Below, one piece after another: positions 1 to 6,106 of a stretch of 7,352 nt of DNA (position 1 is the stretch's first letter; each line of letters opens with the position of its first letter). Source of the stretch: Deferribacteraceae bacterium. Its GTDB lineage: Bacteria; Chrysiogenota; Deferribacteres; Deferribacterales; JAISNW01. Position numbers and translations under genes: made by a program. Below the pieces are notes generated by a model. It did not search any database, was not told where the DNA came from, and saw only the letters and a program-made list of their open reading frames with translations. The DNA is taken from contig JAISNW010000055.1 in the NCBI GenBank assembly GCA_031276055.1, positions 1-7,352 of the forward strand, read 5' to 3'.

Positions 1-522
1 GAGGCGGATGTGCTGAAAACGGAGATTGGAGCGCTCTTTGAAGATAGGGCGGTAGTGGTGGGAAACCTCCCTTACAATATATCTATCAAGATATTTGAGC
101 GCTGCACAAACTATATCCGCTCTTTTAAGCGGCTGGTCTTTATGTTTCAGAAAGAAGCAGCGGATAGATTGATTGCAGAGCCCGGAGGGAAGATATATTC
201 ATCGCTCTCGGTGTATGCAGCATATCATTATGAGATAAAAAAGGTATGTAGGATAGGCGGCGGAAACTTCTTCCCAAAAACTAAGGCATCATCTTCAGTG
301 TTGGAATTTACTCCGCATGAGAGGCGGCTTTTGCCGCCTGAGCAGGAAGACGGTTTTTTTGATTTTGTTAGAAGCTGCTTTCGCCTCAAACGGAAAACCT
401 TGAGAAATAACACGTCATTTACTGCGGACAGCTTGAAAGAGCTCGGTTTTTCAGAGAGTGTGCGGGCTGAACAGCTTAGCATAGCGGATTTTATTAGATT
501 GTATAGAGAGCTTAAAATATGA
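1..522 (+). CDS. rsmA: Ribosomal RNA small subunit methyltransferase A (16S rRNA m6(2)A1518/A1519 dimethyltransferase), 5'-truncated by window edge
   Basis: This is the C-terminal two-thirds of RsmA/KsgA, the SAM-dependent enzyme that dimethylates two adjacent adenines in the 3' terminal helix of 16S rRNA late in 30S assembly. The frame is open to base 1, so the true start lies off the window; 173 residues are visible against about 260-270 for the family. Near visible residue 22 is the catalytic NLPY motif (GNLPYNIS). It is followed by the family block FQKEAADRLIAEPGGKIYSS and a FFPKTKASSSVLEF segment, equivalent to the usual FxPxPxVxSxV. The C-terminal helical domain has the typical CFRLKRKTLRNN and a closing RAEQLSIADFIRLYREL. 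The stop TGA overlaps the next gene's ATG (ATGA), so it is coupled to the exonuclease downstream. The N-terminal SAM-binding glycine motif is not visible. Assignment is very secure. Confidence 0.96.
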   Translation, partial: EADVLKTEIGALFEDRAVVVGNLPYNISIKIFERCTNYIRSFKRLVFMFQKEAADRLIAEPGGKIYSSLSVYAAYHYEIKKVCRIGGGNFFPKTKASSSVLEFTPHERRLLPPEQEDGFFDFVRSCFRLKRKTLRNNTSFTADSLKELGFSESVRAEQLSIADFIRLYRELKI

Positions 523-1118
523 GCGCTTATCAGTATAACACCCCCCTATCTGATATCAGCTTTGCAGCGACAGACACTGAAACTACCAATACTCCGCACG
601 GATTAAGGTTGGTGGAGCTGGCCTCCGTTATGGTTTTGCCCGGCTTTCGCGTAGATTTCCCCAATGCTTTTCAAACCTTAATAAATTCAGGGCATCCTGT
701 GGATAAATTCTCCCTCTCGGTGCACGGCGTCACTGATCAGATGCTTGAGAGCGCTCCGGATGAGGCAGAGGCTATAGCGGAGTTTGCAAAATTTATGGAC
801 GGAGCAATATTTGCCGCGCATAACCTCAACTTTGATCTTAGTCTAACGGCGTCTGCTTTTCAGAGGAATAATATCCCCTCCCCGCTGCAATACTGTTTAG
901 ATACAGTCAAACTTTCTAAACTCCTATATCCTTGCCTTCCTAACCACTCTTTAGATACATTGATAGCGGCTTTTTCTCTAACACCTATGCGGAGCGTGCG
1001 GCATAGAGCCTTATTTGATGCGGATGCAGCCGCCCTCCTGCTGGTGAAGATTCTTACAGATTTATCAGCTTCAGGGATAAAAACTTTAGGCGATCTCTTC
1101 GCCTTTATTCAGAGGTAA
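519..1118 (+). CDS. DnaQ-like 3'-5' exonuclease of the DEDDh family
   Basis: A 199-residue single-domain exonuclease of the RNase T/DnaQ superfamily (Pfam PF00929 type), which removes nucleotides from 3' ends of DNA or RNA using two metal ions. All five catalytic positions are visible: D19 and E21 in DTETT (ExoI), D106 in AAHNLNFD (ExoII), and H162 and D167 in HRALFDAD (ExoIII with the h-type histidine). VHGVTDQML at 68-76 is the usual conserved segment between ExoI and ExoII. The glycine that normally follows DTETT is replaced by NTPHG, a small variation. The ATG overlaps the rsmA stop by 4 bases, with only a weak purine-rich SD (AGAGAG, 505-510), so translation is probably coupled. It has no polymerase or GIY-YIG extension, so it could be a stand-alone epsilon-like proofreader or a DNA/RNA repair exonuclease. 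Substrate cannot be decided from sequence. Confidence 0.92.
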   Translation: MSAYQYNTPLSDISFAATDTETTNTPHGLRLVELASVMVLPGFRVDFPNAFQTLINSGHPVDKFSLSVHGVTDQMLESAPDEAEAIAEFAKFMDGAIFAAHNLNFDLSLTASAFQRNNIPSPLQYCLDTVKLSKLLYPCLPNHSLDTLIAAFSLTPMRSVRHRALFDADAAALLLVKILTDLSASGIKTLGDLFAFIQR

Positions 1119-1124
1119 AAATTT

Positions 1125-1928
1125 ATGCAGAGCGCCAACTCGCCATTTTTAACCGACACCCACGCCCACCTGCACTTCTCGCCGTTATCGGCGGATATTG
1201 AGGGGGTATTAGAGCGGGCGGTGAAAAATGGGGTAAAACGGATTATAAATATAGGCACAAGCCTTGAAGATAGTCGAAAAGCGGTGGACATTGCCGAAAA
1301 ATACTGCGGAATCTACGCCGCGGTTGGAACGCACCCCCATGATGCAGAAAGGTTCACCCACCGCGATATCGCTAAATTTGAGGAGCTTTTATCTTCTCCA
1401 AAGGCGCTTGCGGTAGGCGAAGTAGGGCTTGATTTCTATAGAAACCTAAGCTCTCCTAAGGTGCAGGAAGAGGTTTTTTCCGTCATGGTGGATATTGCCT
1501 CCGCCCGCAAAACTCCGCTTATAATCCATTCAAGGCAAGCCGCTGAAGATACTGCAAGAGTTTTAAGAGGGGTGGAGGAATCTATCCCTATAATACTGCA
1601 CTGTTTTGACGGTTCAGAAGAGCTGATAGATTTCGGGCTTAGCCGCAAAAATCTGTTCTTCTCTTTTGCGGGCAACCTCACCTACAAAAAAGCCGAAAAG
1701 ATAGCCAACTCCCTATCAGTGATAGCTTTAGATAGAGTTCTTATAGAGACGGATTCTCCCTACCTAGCGCCGCAGCCGTTGCGAGGTAAAGACAACGAGC
1801 CCTCTTTCATTGTCAACACAGCTGGCTTTCTTGCAGAGAAAAAAGGGGTCTCCTATAACGATCTAGCGCTTATCTTAGAAGACAACCTTATTAAGATATT
1901 TGGCGAGCTTGAGAAGATTAGCGGTTGA
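1125..1928 (+). CDS. TatD-family metal-dependent hydrolase (putative DNase)
   Basis: A 267-residue protein of the TatD family, the usual length, predicted to be a cytoplasmic TIM-barrel metallohydrolase; characterised members are DNA exonucleases/endonucleases linked to DNA repair and turnover. Metal-ligand motifs are intact and in order: DTHAHLHF (H13, H15), GEVGLDFYR (E99), LIIHSRQA (H135), ILHCFDGS (H159) and LIETDSPYLAP (D210). The RGKDNEPSFI block (220-229) is the family's RGKxNEP signature. The start is ATG at 1125, with an AGAGG SD at 1111-1115 that abuts the stop codon of the preceding exonuclease; spacing is 9 bases. It is the last gene of the rsmA-exonuclease-tatD run. The family is secure; the exact paralogue (TatD, YcfH or YjjV type) is not, so I give no symbol. 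Confidence 0.95.
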   Translation: MQSANSPFLTDTHAHLHFSPLSADIEGVLERAVKNGVKRIINIGTSLEDSRKAVDIAEKYCGIYAAVGTHPHDAERFTHRDIAKFEELLSSPKALAVGEVGLDFYRNLSSPKVQEEVFSVMVDIASARKTPLIIHSRQAAEDTARVLRGVEESIPIILHCFDGSEELIDFGLSRKNLFFSFAGNLTYKKAEKIANSLSVIALDRVLIETDSPYLAPQPLRGKDNEPSFIVNTAGFLAEKKGVSYNDLALILEDNLIKIFGELEKISG

Positions 1929-1972
1929 TAAACGCTCTTTCAAAAAAAGAACTCCCGCTGCCTTAGTTTTGG

Positions 1973-2001
1973 TTGACTTTCTTTTTGGCTGGTATTAATA
2001 T
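1973..2001 (+). promoter_or_regulatory. Sigma70-type promoter upstream of the prepilin gene
   Basis: TTGACT (1973-1978) and TAATAT (1996-2001) are separated by exactly 17 bp. Each hexamer differs from the TTGACA/TATAAT consensus at only one or two positions. Transcription would start near 2007-2009, leaving a leader of about 43 bases before the prepilin ATG. It lies in the only sizeable + strand gap, so it most likely gives the prepilin-LOG pair its own transcription. Seen in sequence; activity is inferred. Confidence 0.72.
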
Positions 2002-2038
2002 CTATAGGCGCGCTATTTAGCCGTGTAAGTTAGTTGCT

Positions 2039-2043
2039 GGAGG
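2039..2043 (+). promoter_or_regulatory. Shine-Dalgarno site for the prepilin gene
   Basis: GGAGG lies 7 bases before the ATG at 2051 and fixes this start, which also gives the short positively charged leader expected of a prepilin. Confidence 0.8.
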
Positions 2044-2050
2044 CGGTAAC

Positions 2051-2683
2051 ATGCGTAAAATAAGAGGTTTTTCTCTGGTTGAACTCACCATAGTTCTAAT
2101 CATAGTCGGCATAATAATCGCTATGTTCATGGGCGGTATAAGTTTTATGGAGAAAGCCCGCATAAAAACTGAGCTTGGAAAGCTGACAAAGTTCTCTTCG
2201 GCTATGACCACATATTATACACAGAATGCCGCTGTTCCAAAAACTATCGATGCATCCTGGGGGCCAATGCCTATTTCGCAAGTTTACGAACCTACAGATT
2301 TTGAAGATTTCGGCTTAACCCGCGAAGATTTCCGCTCCAGCTATCAAGTCAACAAAAAAGATGCATCCTACCTTATATCCAGCTGCTGGCTTCGTTATAC
2401 AGGCAACTCCCCTGACCGCAGGTTTTATTATGAAGACAATGCCACTGAAGTGGCGGCAGGCAACTTTTCTCATACAGTGTGCATATATTTTGATCAATTT
2501 TACGCGCGTTTCATCTGCAACCTTGAAAAATCCATTGATGACAAGCTCACATATAGAAGCGACGGTTTGAGTTGGGACGATAAGGAAGTTGACGGCGCAG
2601 AAAATGACAGCTTTGACAACGTTAGCTGCGATGCTATCGGTGATAATGCGACCAATTACGCCTATAAGATATTCCAATATTAA
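2051..2683 (+). CDS. Type IV prepilin-like protein (N-terminal cleavage/methylation motif), solitary pseudopilin
   Basis: A 210-residue protein with a clear class III (prepilin) signal. The 6-residue basic leader MRKIRG is followed by FSLVELTIVLIIVGIIIAMF, with predicted cleavage after G6 by prepilin peptidase and methylation of F7. The +5 glutamate (E11) is present, and a hydrophobic helix runs to about residue 30. The rest (about 35-210) starts with an amphipathic helix (EKARIKTELGKLTKFSSAMTTYY) typical of pilin alpha1-C and continues into an acidic, aromatic-rich globular part that I do not recognise. Four cysteines (C112, C144, C156, C193) could form two disulfides in the periplasm. Major and minor pilins and type II secretion pseudopilins share this N-terminus, so its class is open. 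No assembly ATPase, platform protein, peptidase or second pilin is nearby. It has its own promoter and strong SD, and its TAA overlaps the LOG gene start by one base. Confidence 0.88.
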   Translation: MRKIRGFSLVELTIVLIIVGIIIAMFMGGISFMEKARIKTELGKLTKFSSAMTTYYTQNAAVPKTIDASWGPMPISQVYEPTDFEDFGLTREDFRSSYQVNKKDASYLISSCWLRYTGNSPDRRFYYEDNATEVAAGNFSHTVCIYFDQFYARFICNLEKSIDDKLTYRSDGLSWDDKEVDGAENDSFDNVSCDAIGDNATNYAYKIFQY

Positions 2684-3300
2684 TGCAGGCTAGCTTTGAG
2701 GATGCCCGCTATGCCGAAGAGTTTATAAAGACTGTTCCGCATGGAGTTACAGTCTTTGGTTCAGCTAGGGAGATGGAAAACTCCCTATACTATAAGCGTG
2801 CGTATTCATTGGGGAAGCTGCTTGCAGAGAGGAATATAGCTGTTATCACCGGCGGCGGTCCTGGCATTATGCAAGCTGCCAACCACGGAGCGCACGATGC
2901 AAGAGGGGTCTCTGTCGGCATTAATATTAACCTCCCCTTTGAACAGGATAAAAACTGTTTCACCACAAAGAATATCACCGTTAAAACCTTTTCGTTGCGA
3001 AAACATCTATTTGTAACTCTTAGCGCCGCCTATGCAGTTTTTCCCGGCGGTTTTGGAACGCTGGATGAATTTGCGGAGATAATCACCCTTGTGCAGACGG
3101 AGAAGATACCGCCTATTCCTATAGCGCTATGTGGAAAGAGTTTCTGGGAAGGTCTTTTAAGGTGGTTTGAGCAGTTGAAAGGGTATAACTATATCTCACC
3201 AAAAGACATGAGCATCTTTACCATAATGGAAGAGCCTGTTGAAATTGCAGATTATCTCTCTGACTGTTTAGATAGCGATAAAGGGATAGATTGCAAGTAG
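2683..3300 (+). CDS. LOG-family protein (putative nucleoside-5'-monophosphate phosphoribohydrolase)
   Basis: A 205-residue Rossmann-like protein of the LOG/TIGR00730 family, often misnamed lysine decarboxylase. Studied members hydrolyse the N-glycosidic bond of nucleoside 5'-monophosphates (cytokinin riboside monophosphates in plants and some bacteria, AMP or other NMPs in others). Signature motifs are complete: VFGSAR (24-29), GGGPGIMQAANHGA (57-70), SLRKHLF (104-110) and PGGFGTLDEF (121-130), with the PGGxGTxxE glutamate at E129. There is no signal peptide, so it is cytoplasmic. The start ATG shares its A with the prepilin stop (TAATG) and no SD is visible just before it, so translation probably depends on ribosomes ending the prepilin. 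The stop at 3300 is one base from the stop of the convergent membrane-protein gene. Physiological substrate is unknown. Confidence 0.93.
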   Translation: MQASFEDARYAEEFIKTVPHGVTVFGSAREMENSLYYKRAYSLGKLLAERNIAVITGGGPGIMQAANHGAHDARGVSVGININLPFEQDKNCFTTKNITVKTFSLRKHLFVTLSAAYAVFPGGFGTLDEFAEIITLVQTEKIPPIPIALCGKSFWEGLLRWFEQLKGYNYISPKDMSIFTIMEEPVEIADYLSDCLDSDKGIDCK

Positions 3301-3301
3301 T

Positions 3302-3658
3302 TTATTCATTGCTGTCTGGATCTCGATCTCGATCCAGATTCGCCCCTAATAATTTTTTAATCTCAACGCCTTTACGAACCGTTTTTCTGCCAAGCAGAAC
3401 TAGGAAGACCGCGCCGCCGATAAAGCCTGCCAAAAACAAGACAACCGCGCCTATAAAGAGCGGAGCAGCAACTTCATAGCCAAAAAAGCGGCTGACGGCA
3501 GAACCTAGCAAAAATATTATAAGGGCGATTAAACTGACTAAGAAGATAAAAAACGCCGCCTTTACACGAAAGATATGGCTCTGTATCGCTTGAAAAGCAG
3601 TTCTAATTCTAATTATCGGCATAAAAACTACTTTGAATATGGTTAATAAACGCCGCAT
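3302..3658 (-). CDS. Small two-helix membrane protein of unknown function
   Basis: I do not recognise this 118-residue protein. It has a basic N-terminal segment (MRRLLTIF, then RIR and FRVK). Two strongly hydrophobic stretches at about 34-55 and 63-89 form a predicted helical hairpin in the inner membrane. A basic linker follows (RKTVRKG, KK), then an unusual acidic/basic tail ending DRDRDPDSNE. The basic segments on both sides of the hairpin suggest both termini face the cytoplasm. The start is supported by GAGG (3664-3667 on the complement), 5 bases upstream of the ATG. It begins 30 bases after the MenA-like gene's stop, so it is likely the last gene of that operon. The coding assignment rests on the SD, the operon position and coherent membrane segments rather than homology. 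The DRDRD tail comes from a tandem 6-base repeat. Confidence 0.7.
   Translation of the reverse strand: MRRLLTIFKVVFMPIIRIRTAFQAIQSHIFRVKAAFFIFLVSLIALIIFLLGSAVSRFFGYEVAAPLFIGAVVLFLAGFIGGAVFLVLLGRKTVRKGVEIKKLLGANLDRDRDPDSNE
3314..3339. terminator. Hairpin at the convergent gene junction, possible weak bidirectional terminator
   Basis: TCTGGATC (3315-3322) and GATCCAGA (3331-3338) are perfect inverted repeats around an 8-base loop, extendable by one G-U pair. They sit 14 bases beyond the + strand LOG stop and inside the last codons of the leftward membrane protein. A T6 run follows on the + strand at 3353-3358, but 13 bases away, so it is not a canonical intrinsic terminator. The internal GATCTC tandem repeat may explain the symmetry by chance. 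Confidence 0.3.
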
Positions 3659-3688
3659 ATGGACCTCGTTATATAAAAATATAAAATA

Positions 3689-4561
3689 TCAAGAGAAAAA
3701 GCCCAGCGCCCCCGCAGATAAAAGGAGGGCGAATATTAAAACATTGCGCCCCGCCTCCGCCAAAAGAGGGTTCAGCTCCAGCCCATCGCGTTTATTTAAC
3801 TTTACCCAACTGGCTGCCGTCAAGGCGAAAAAGGCGAGGTATATAATTATAAAGAACCGAGAGAATTGCTGCAAGGCGTAAAATGCTATAGAGAAAGCTA
3901 TAATAATATTGCCTAAAAAGAGGGCTGCTCCAAATCTCCTTCCAAAGAGAACTATAGAAGTATTCTTCCCGCTGAGGGCATCCTCTCTGTAATCTCTATA
4001 ATTATTCACTAGGAGGATGTTGTCTGCCATTAGCCCGAGAGAGAGCGAAATTAAAACCGCCTGAATACTAACCCCGCCTGTCACGGCGTAATAGGTGAAT
4101 ATTACCGGAATGAGCCCGTAAAATATGACAACGCATATATCCCCTAAACCGTGATACGCCAGAGGGTAAGGTCCTGCCGAGTAAGCAAGGGCTGCTGTGC
4201 AGATAAGAACTCCTACCGCTAAGAGCCAAAACCCCCGTTCATATGCGATAATAACACCAAAAGCTGCTGTAAGCGCCAGCATAAATACAATTCCCGCCCG
4301 CATCTCGCGGGGGGTTATCTCCCCCATTGCCACAGCCCTTTTAGGGCCTAACCTTGTTGGGCTGTCCGCCCCTTTTTTCCAGTCAAAATAGTCGTTGGCG
4401 AAGTTAGAGGCTGTCTGAGCTGATAGGGCAACCCCTAAACAAGCAAAAAGGATAATAATGCTAGTGAACCCGTCTTTATAAGCAAGAGAGTATGCAATAA
4501 TAACAGGAGAGATGGACGCGGGGAGAGTTTTTGGGCGCGCCGCAGAAAACCACCTTTTCAT
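3689..4561 (-). CDS. menA: MenA-type UbiA-family prenyltransferase (1,4-dihydroxy-2-naphthoate polyprenyltransferase)
   Basis: A 290-residue integral membrane protein of the UbiA superfamily. MenA attaches a polyprenyl chain to 1,4-dihydroxy-2-naphthoate, giving demethylmenaquinone, at the inner membrane. The N-terminus AARPKTLPASISPVI matches the MenA ARPxTLPAxxxPV block. The two Mg-diphosphate motifs are intact: NDYFDWKKGAD (N56, D57, D60, D66), followed by RLGPKRAVAMGEI, and NNYRDYREDALSGKNT (R189, D190, D194, K199). The NNxRDxxxDxxxGKxT form favours MenA over UbiA or futalosine-pathway MqnP. About eight or nine hydrophobic helices are visible. AGGAGG lies 5 bases before the ATG and overlaps the stop codon of the sensor kinase, so the two are probably translationally coupled. 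No other men genes are in view; naphthoate precursors must come from genes elsewhere. Length and motifs indicate an intact enzyme. Confidence 0.93.
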   Translation of the reverse strand: MKRWFSAARPKTLPASISPVIIAYSLAYKDGFTSIIILFACLGVALSAQTASNFANDYFDWKKGADSPTRLGPKRAVAMGEITPREMRAGIVFMLALTAAFGVIIAYERGFWLLAVGVLICTAALAYSAGPYPLAYHGLGDICVVIFYGLIPVIFTYYAVTGGVSIQAVLISLSLGLMADNILLVNNYRDYREDALSGKNTSIVLFGRRFGAALFLGNIIIAFSIAFYALQQFSRFFIIIYLAFFALTAASWVKLNKRDGLELNPLLAEAGRNVLIFALLLSAGALGFFS

Positions 4562-4566
4562 AAGCG

Positions 4567-4572
4567 CCTCCT
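4567..4572 (-). promoter_or_regulatory. Shine-Dalgarno site of menA overlapping the sensor kinase stop
   Basis: On the complement the sequence reads TAGGAGG, in which the kinase stop TAG runs directly into a full AGGAGG, 5 bases before the menA ATG. A ribosome ending on the kinase mRNA would sit over this SD. Confidence 0.8.
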
Positions 4573-6106
4573 AATTTTTGAGATATATGGTCACTATAGT
4601 GTATTGACCCAGCTTTGAATCCACTTCAACCCGCCCGTCATGCTCTTTTATAACGCGGTAGACTATAGCAAGCCCCATCCCTGTGCCTGTGAATTCATTT
4701 TTTACATTAGAGCCTCTGAAAAAGCGGGAAAAAACTTTTTTGAGCTCATCTTGAGGAATCCCTACCCCGCTGTCTTTCACCCAGAGTTTAACTTCGCCGC
4801 CTAAATTTTCATACCCCGCCTCTATAACCCCATGCGGATAAGAGTATTTCACAGAGTTGCCTATAATATTGGAGAGCACAAAATGGAAAGATTCGCCGTC
4901 AACCTGAATTGCATCTTCTTGACCTATAAGAAGGTTTACTTCCAACTGCTTGTTGTGTATATCTTGTTCGTATATATCTATAATGCTCTTTACAAAATCC
5001 TTAAACTTTATCGGTATCTTATGGTAGGTATGCTGCCCATGTTCAAGGCGGCTCATAGTGATTATATCGTTGAACATGCTGCTTATGGCGGCTATATTGC
5101 GTTTTAGAGCGGCAATAAAGCGGGCTTTGCCTACAGCATCGTTCATTAAACGTTGGTCATCAAGCAATTCAGAATATGACAAAATTTTAGTTAGAGGGGT
5201 TCTTATCTCATGGGCGATAGAATCTAGAAGATCGGTTTTCAACTGATTTAGGGTGTCAAGCTGCTCATTTTTAACCTTTAACTCGTCTACAAGGGAGATA
5301 TATTTTTCAACTGTCTCAGAAAGTTTTGATTTTAGGTGTTCTTCATTGCGGAATATCTGCTCGCTCATAGTGTCAAACGCTTGAGAGAGTTCATCTATCT
5401 CATCGCCCGTTTTGATATTTGTTTTAACTCCATATTCACCCGCCCTTAGCTTGCCTGCGGCTTGAGTTAATATCTGTATAGGGGAGATGACGAGGCGGAA
5501 AAGGAGGTAGCTTACCACCGAGAGGATAACCAGCAGCCCGAGCCCAACTGTGAATATTAGAGTGTAGTTGTTGGCGGTTATAGTTTTAGTAACATCGTCA
5601 AGAGGCACCATAATAGAGATTACTCCACGAAACGCCCCTTCAGTGTAGCCTTGGCTGCTATGGCACTGCATACAGGAAGAATTTATATGAAGCGGCGCAG
5701 CGTATTGATAAACATTGCCTAGAGCGCTGTCTTCGCCTATCTCATGATATTCAGCAAGCCCCCCCTTTATTGCGGCAATCGCCCGCTCTTCAAATGGGGT
5801 GGGGGTGTTTTCAACATTCACTAGAATATCGCTGGAGATGCCAAAACGAAAACCTGCCATATAATCGGCATAACGGGCGAGCTCTTTTGTCGCCACAGCA
5901 GGGACTGGTTCTATCCTGTCGCGGTTTTCAGATACCCATTGGCGGGTAACAACGATCATCTGAAAGATCGTCAAAGCCCTAGTTTTAGCAAGCATTTCAA
6001 TCTGTTTTTGCTGGTTTGCAATGATTAATCCGGTGGCAGGCAATATGATGAGCACCACCGCAAAAGCGATAAGGATTACCACTTTAGAGGTGAGCTTTAA
6101 TTTCAC
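4571..6106 (-). CDS. Sensor histidine kinase with periplasmic CxxCH (haem c) Tll0287/DUF3365-like domain, HAMP, HisKA and HATPase
   Basis: A 511-residue membrane sensor kinase starting at GTG (6104-6106). TM1 spans about 8-30. A roughly 150-residue periplasmic domain follows, with CMQCH at 145-149, a cytochrome c-type haem attachment motif; its layout (helical start, then IAAIKGG, the CxxCH and FRGVISIMVPL) resembles Tll0287-like/DUF3365 sensor domains. TM2 is about 181-206, HAMP about 205-257, and a coiled coil about 258-297. HisKA has the phospho-acceptor H299 in SIAHEIRTPLTK. HATPase_c has N-box N413/N417 (SNIIGNSVKY), G1 DSGVGIP (445-451), the F-box FSRFF and G2 GTGMGL (474-479). All catalytic motifs are intact. 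Its start overlaps the response regulator stop (GTGA), marking them as a cognate pair. A redox, gas or electron-acceptor signal sensed through haem is an inference; the haem itself is not proven. Confidence 0.95.
   Translation of the reverse strand: MKLKLTSKVVILIAFAVVLIILPATGLIIANQQKQIEMLAKTRALTIFQMIVVTRQWVSENRDRIEPVPAVATKELARYADYMAGFRFGISSDILVNVENTPTPFEERAIAAIKGGLAEYHEIGEDSALGNVYQYAAPLHINSSCMQCHSSQGYTEGAFRGVISIMVPLDDVTKTITANNYTLIFTVGLGLLVILSVVSYLLFRLVISPIQILTQAAGKLRAGEYGVKTNIKTGDEIDELSQAFDTMSEQIFRNEEHLKSKLSETVEKYISLVDELKVKNEQLDTLNQLKTDLLDSIAHEIRTPLTKILSYSELLDDQRLMNDAVGKARFIAALKRNIAAISSMFNDIITMSRLEHGQHTYHKIPIKFKDFVKSIIDIYEQDIHNKQLEVNLLIGQEDAIQVDGESFHFVLSNIIGNSVKYSYPHGVIEAGYENLGGEVKLWVKDSGVGIPQDELKKVFSRFFRGSNVKNEFTGTGMGLAIVYRVIKEHDGRVEVDSKLGQYTIVTIYLKN

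Noticed and set aside
1935..1955. TCTTT/AAAGA inverted repeat with an A run after tatD as an intrinsic terminator
   Set aside because: The stem is only 5 bp of A-T pairs and is not followed by a T run on the + strand, so it would not be stable enough.
1987..2001. Possible sigma54 promoter (TGGCTGG region) before the prepilin gene, as many pilin genes use sigma54
   Set aside because: The required GG and GC dinucleotides are not at the proper -24/-12 spacing with a TTGCA-like element, whereas a well-spaced sigma70 pair is present.
2315..2677. 120-residue open frame on the minus strand opposite the prepilin gene
   Set aside because: It lies wholly antisense to a gene with clear motifs, promoter and SD. 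It shows no family motif and no credible ribosome site, so it is a shadow frame.
2683..3300. Lysine decarboxylase annotation for the LOG-family gene
   Set aside because: PGGxGTxxE and GGGPGIM motifs define the LOG phosphoribohydrolase family; the lysine decarboxylase label is a known historical misannotation and there is no PLP-binding lysine motif.
4832..5107. 91-residue + strand open frame inside the sensor kinase
   Set aside because: It is antisense to the conserved HisKA-HATPase region and its residue pattern mirrors the kinase codons; there is no independent promoter or SD.
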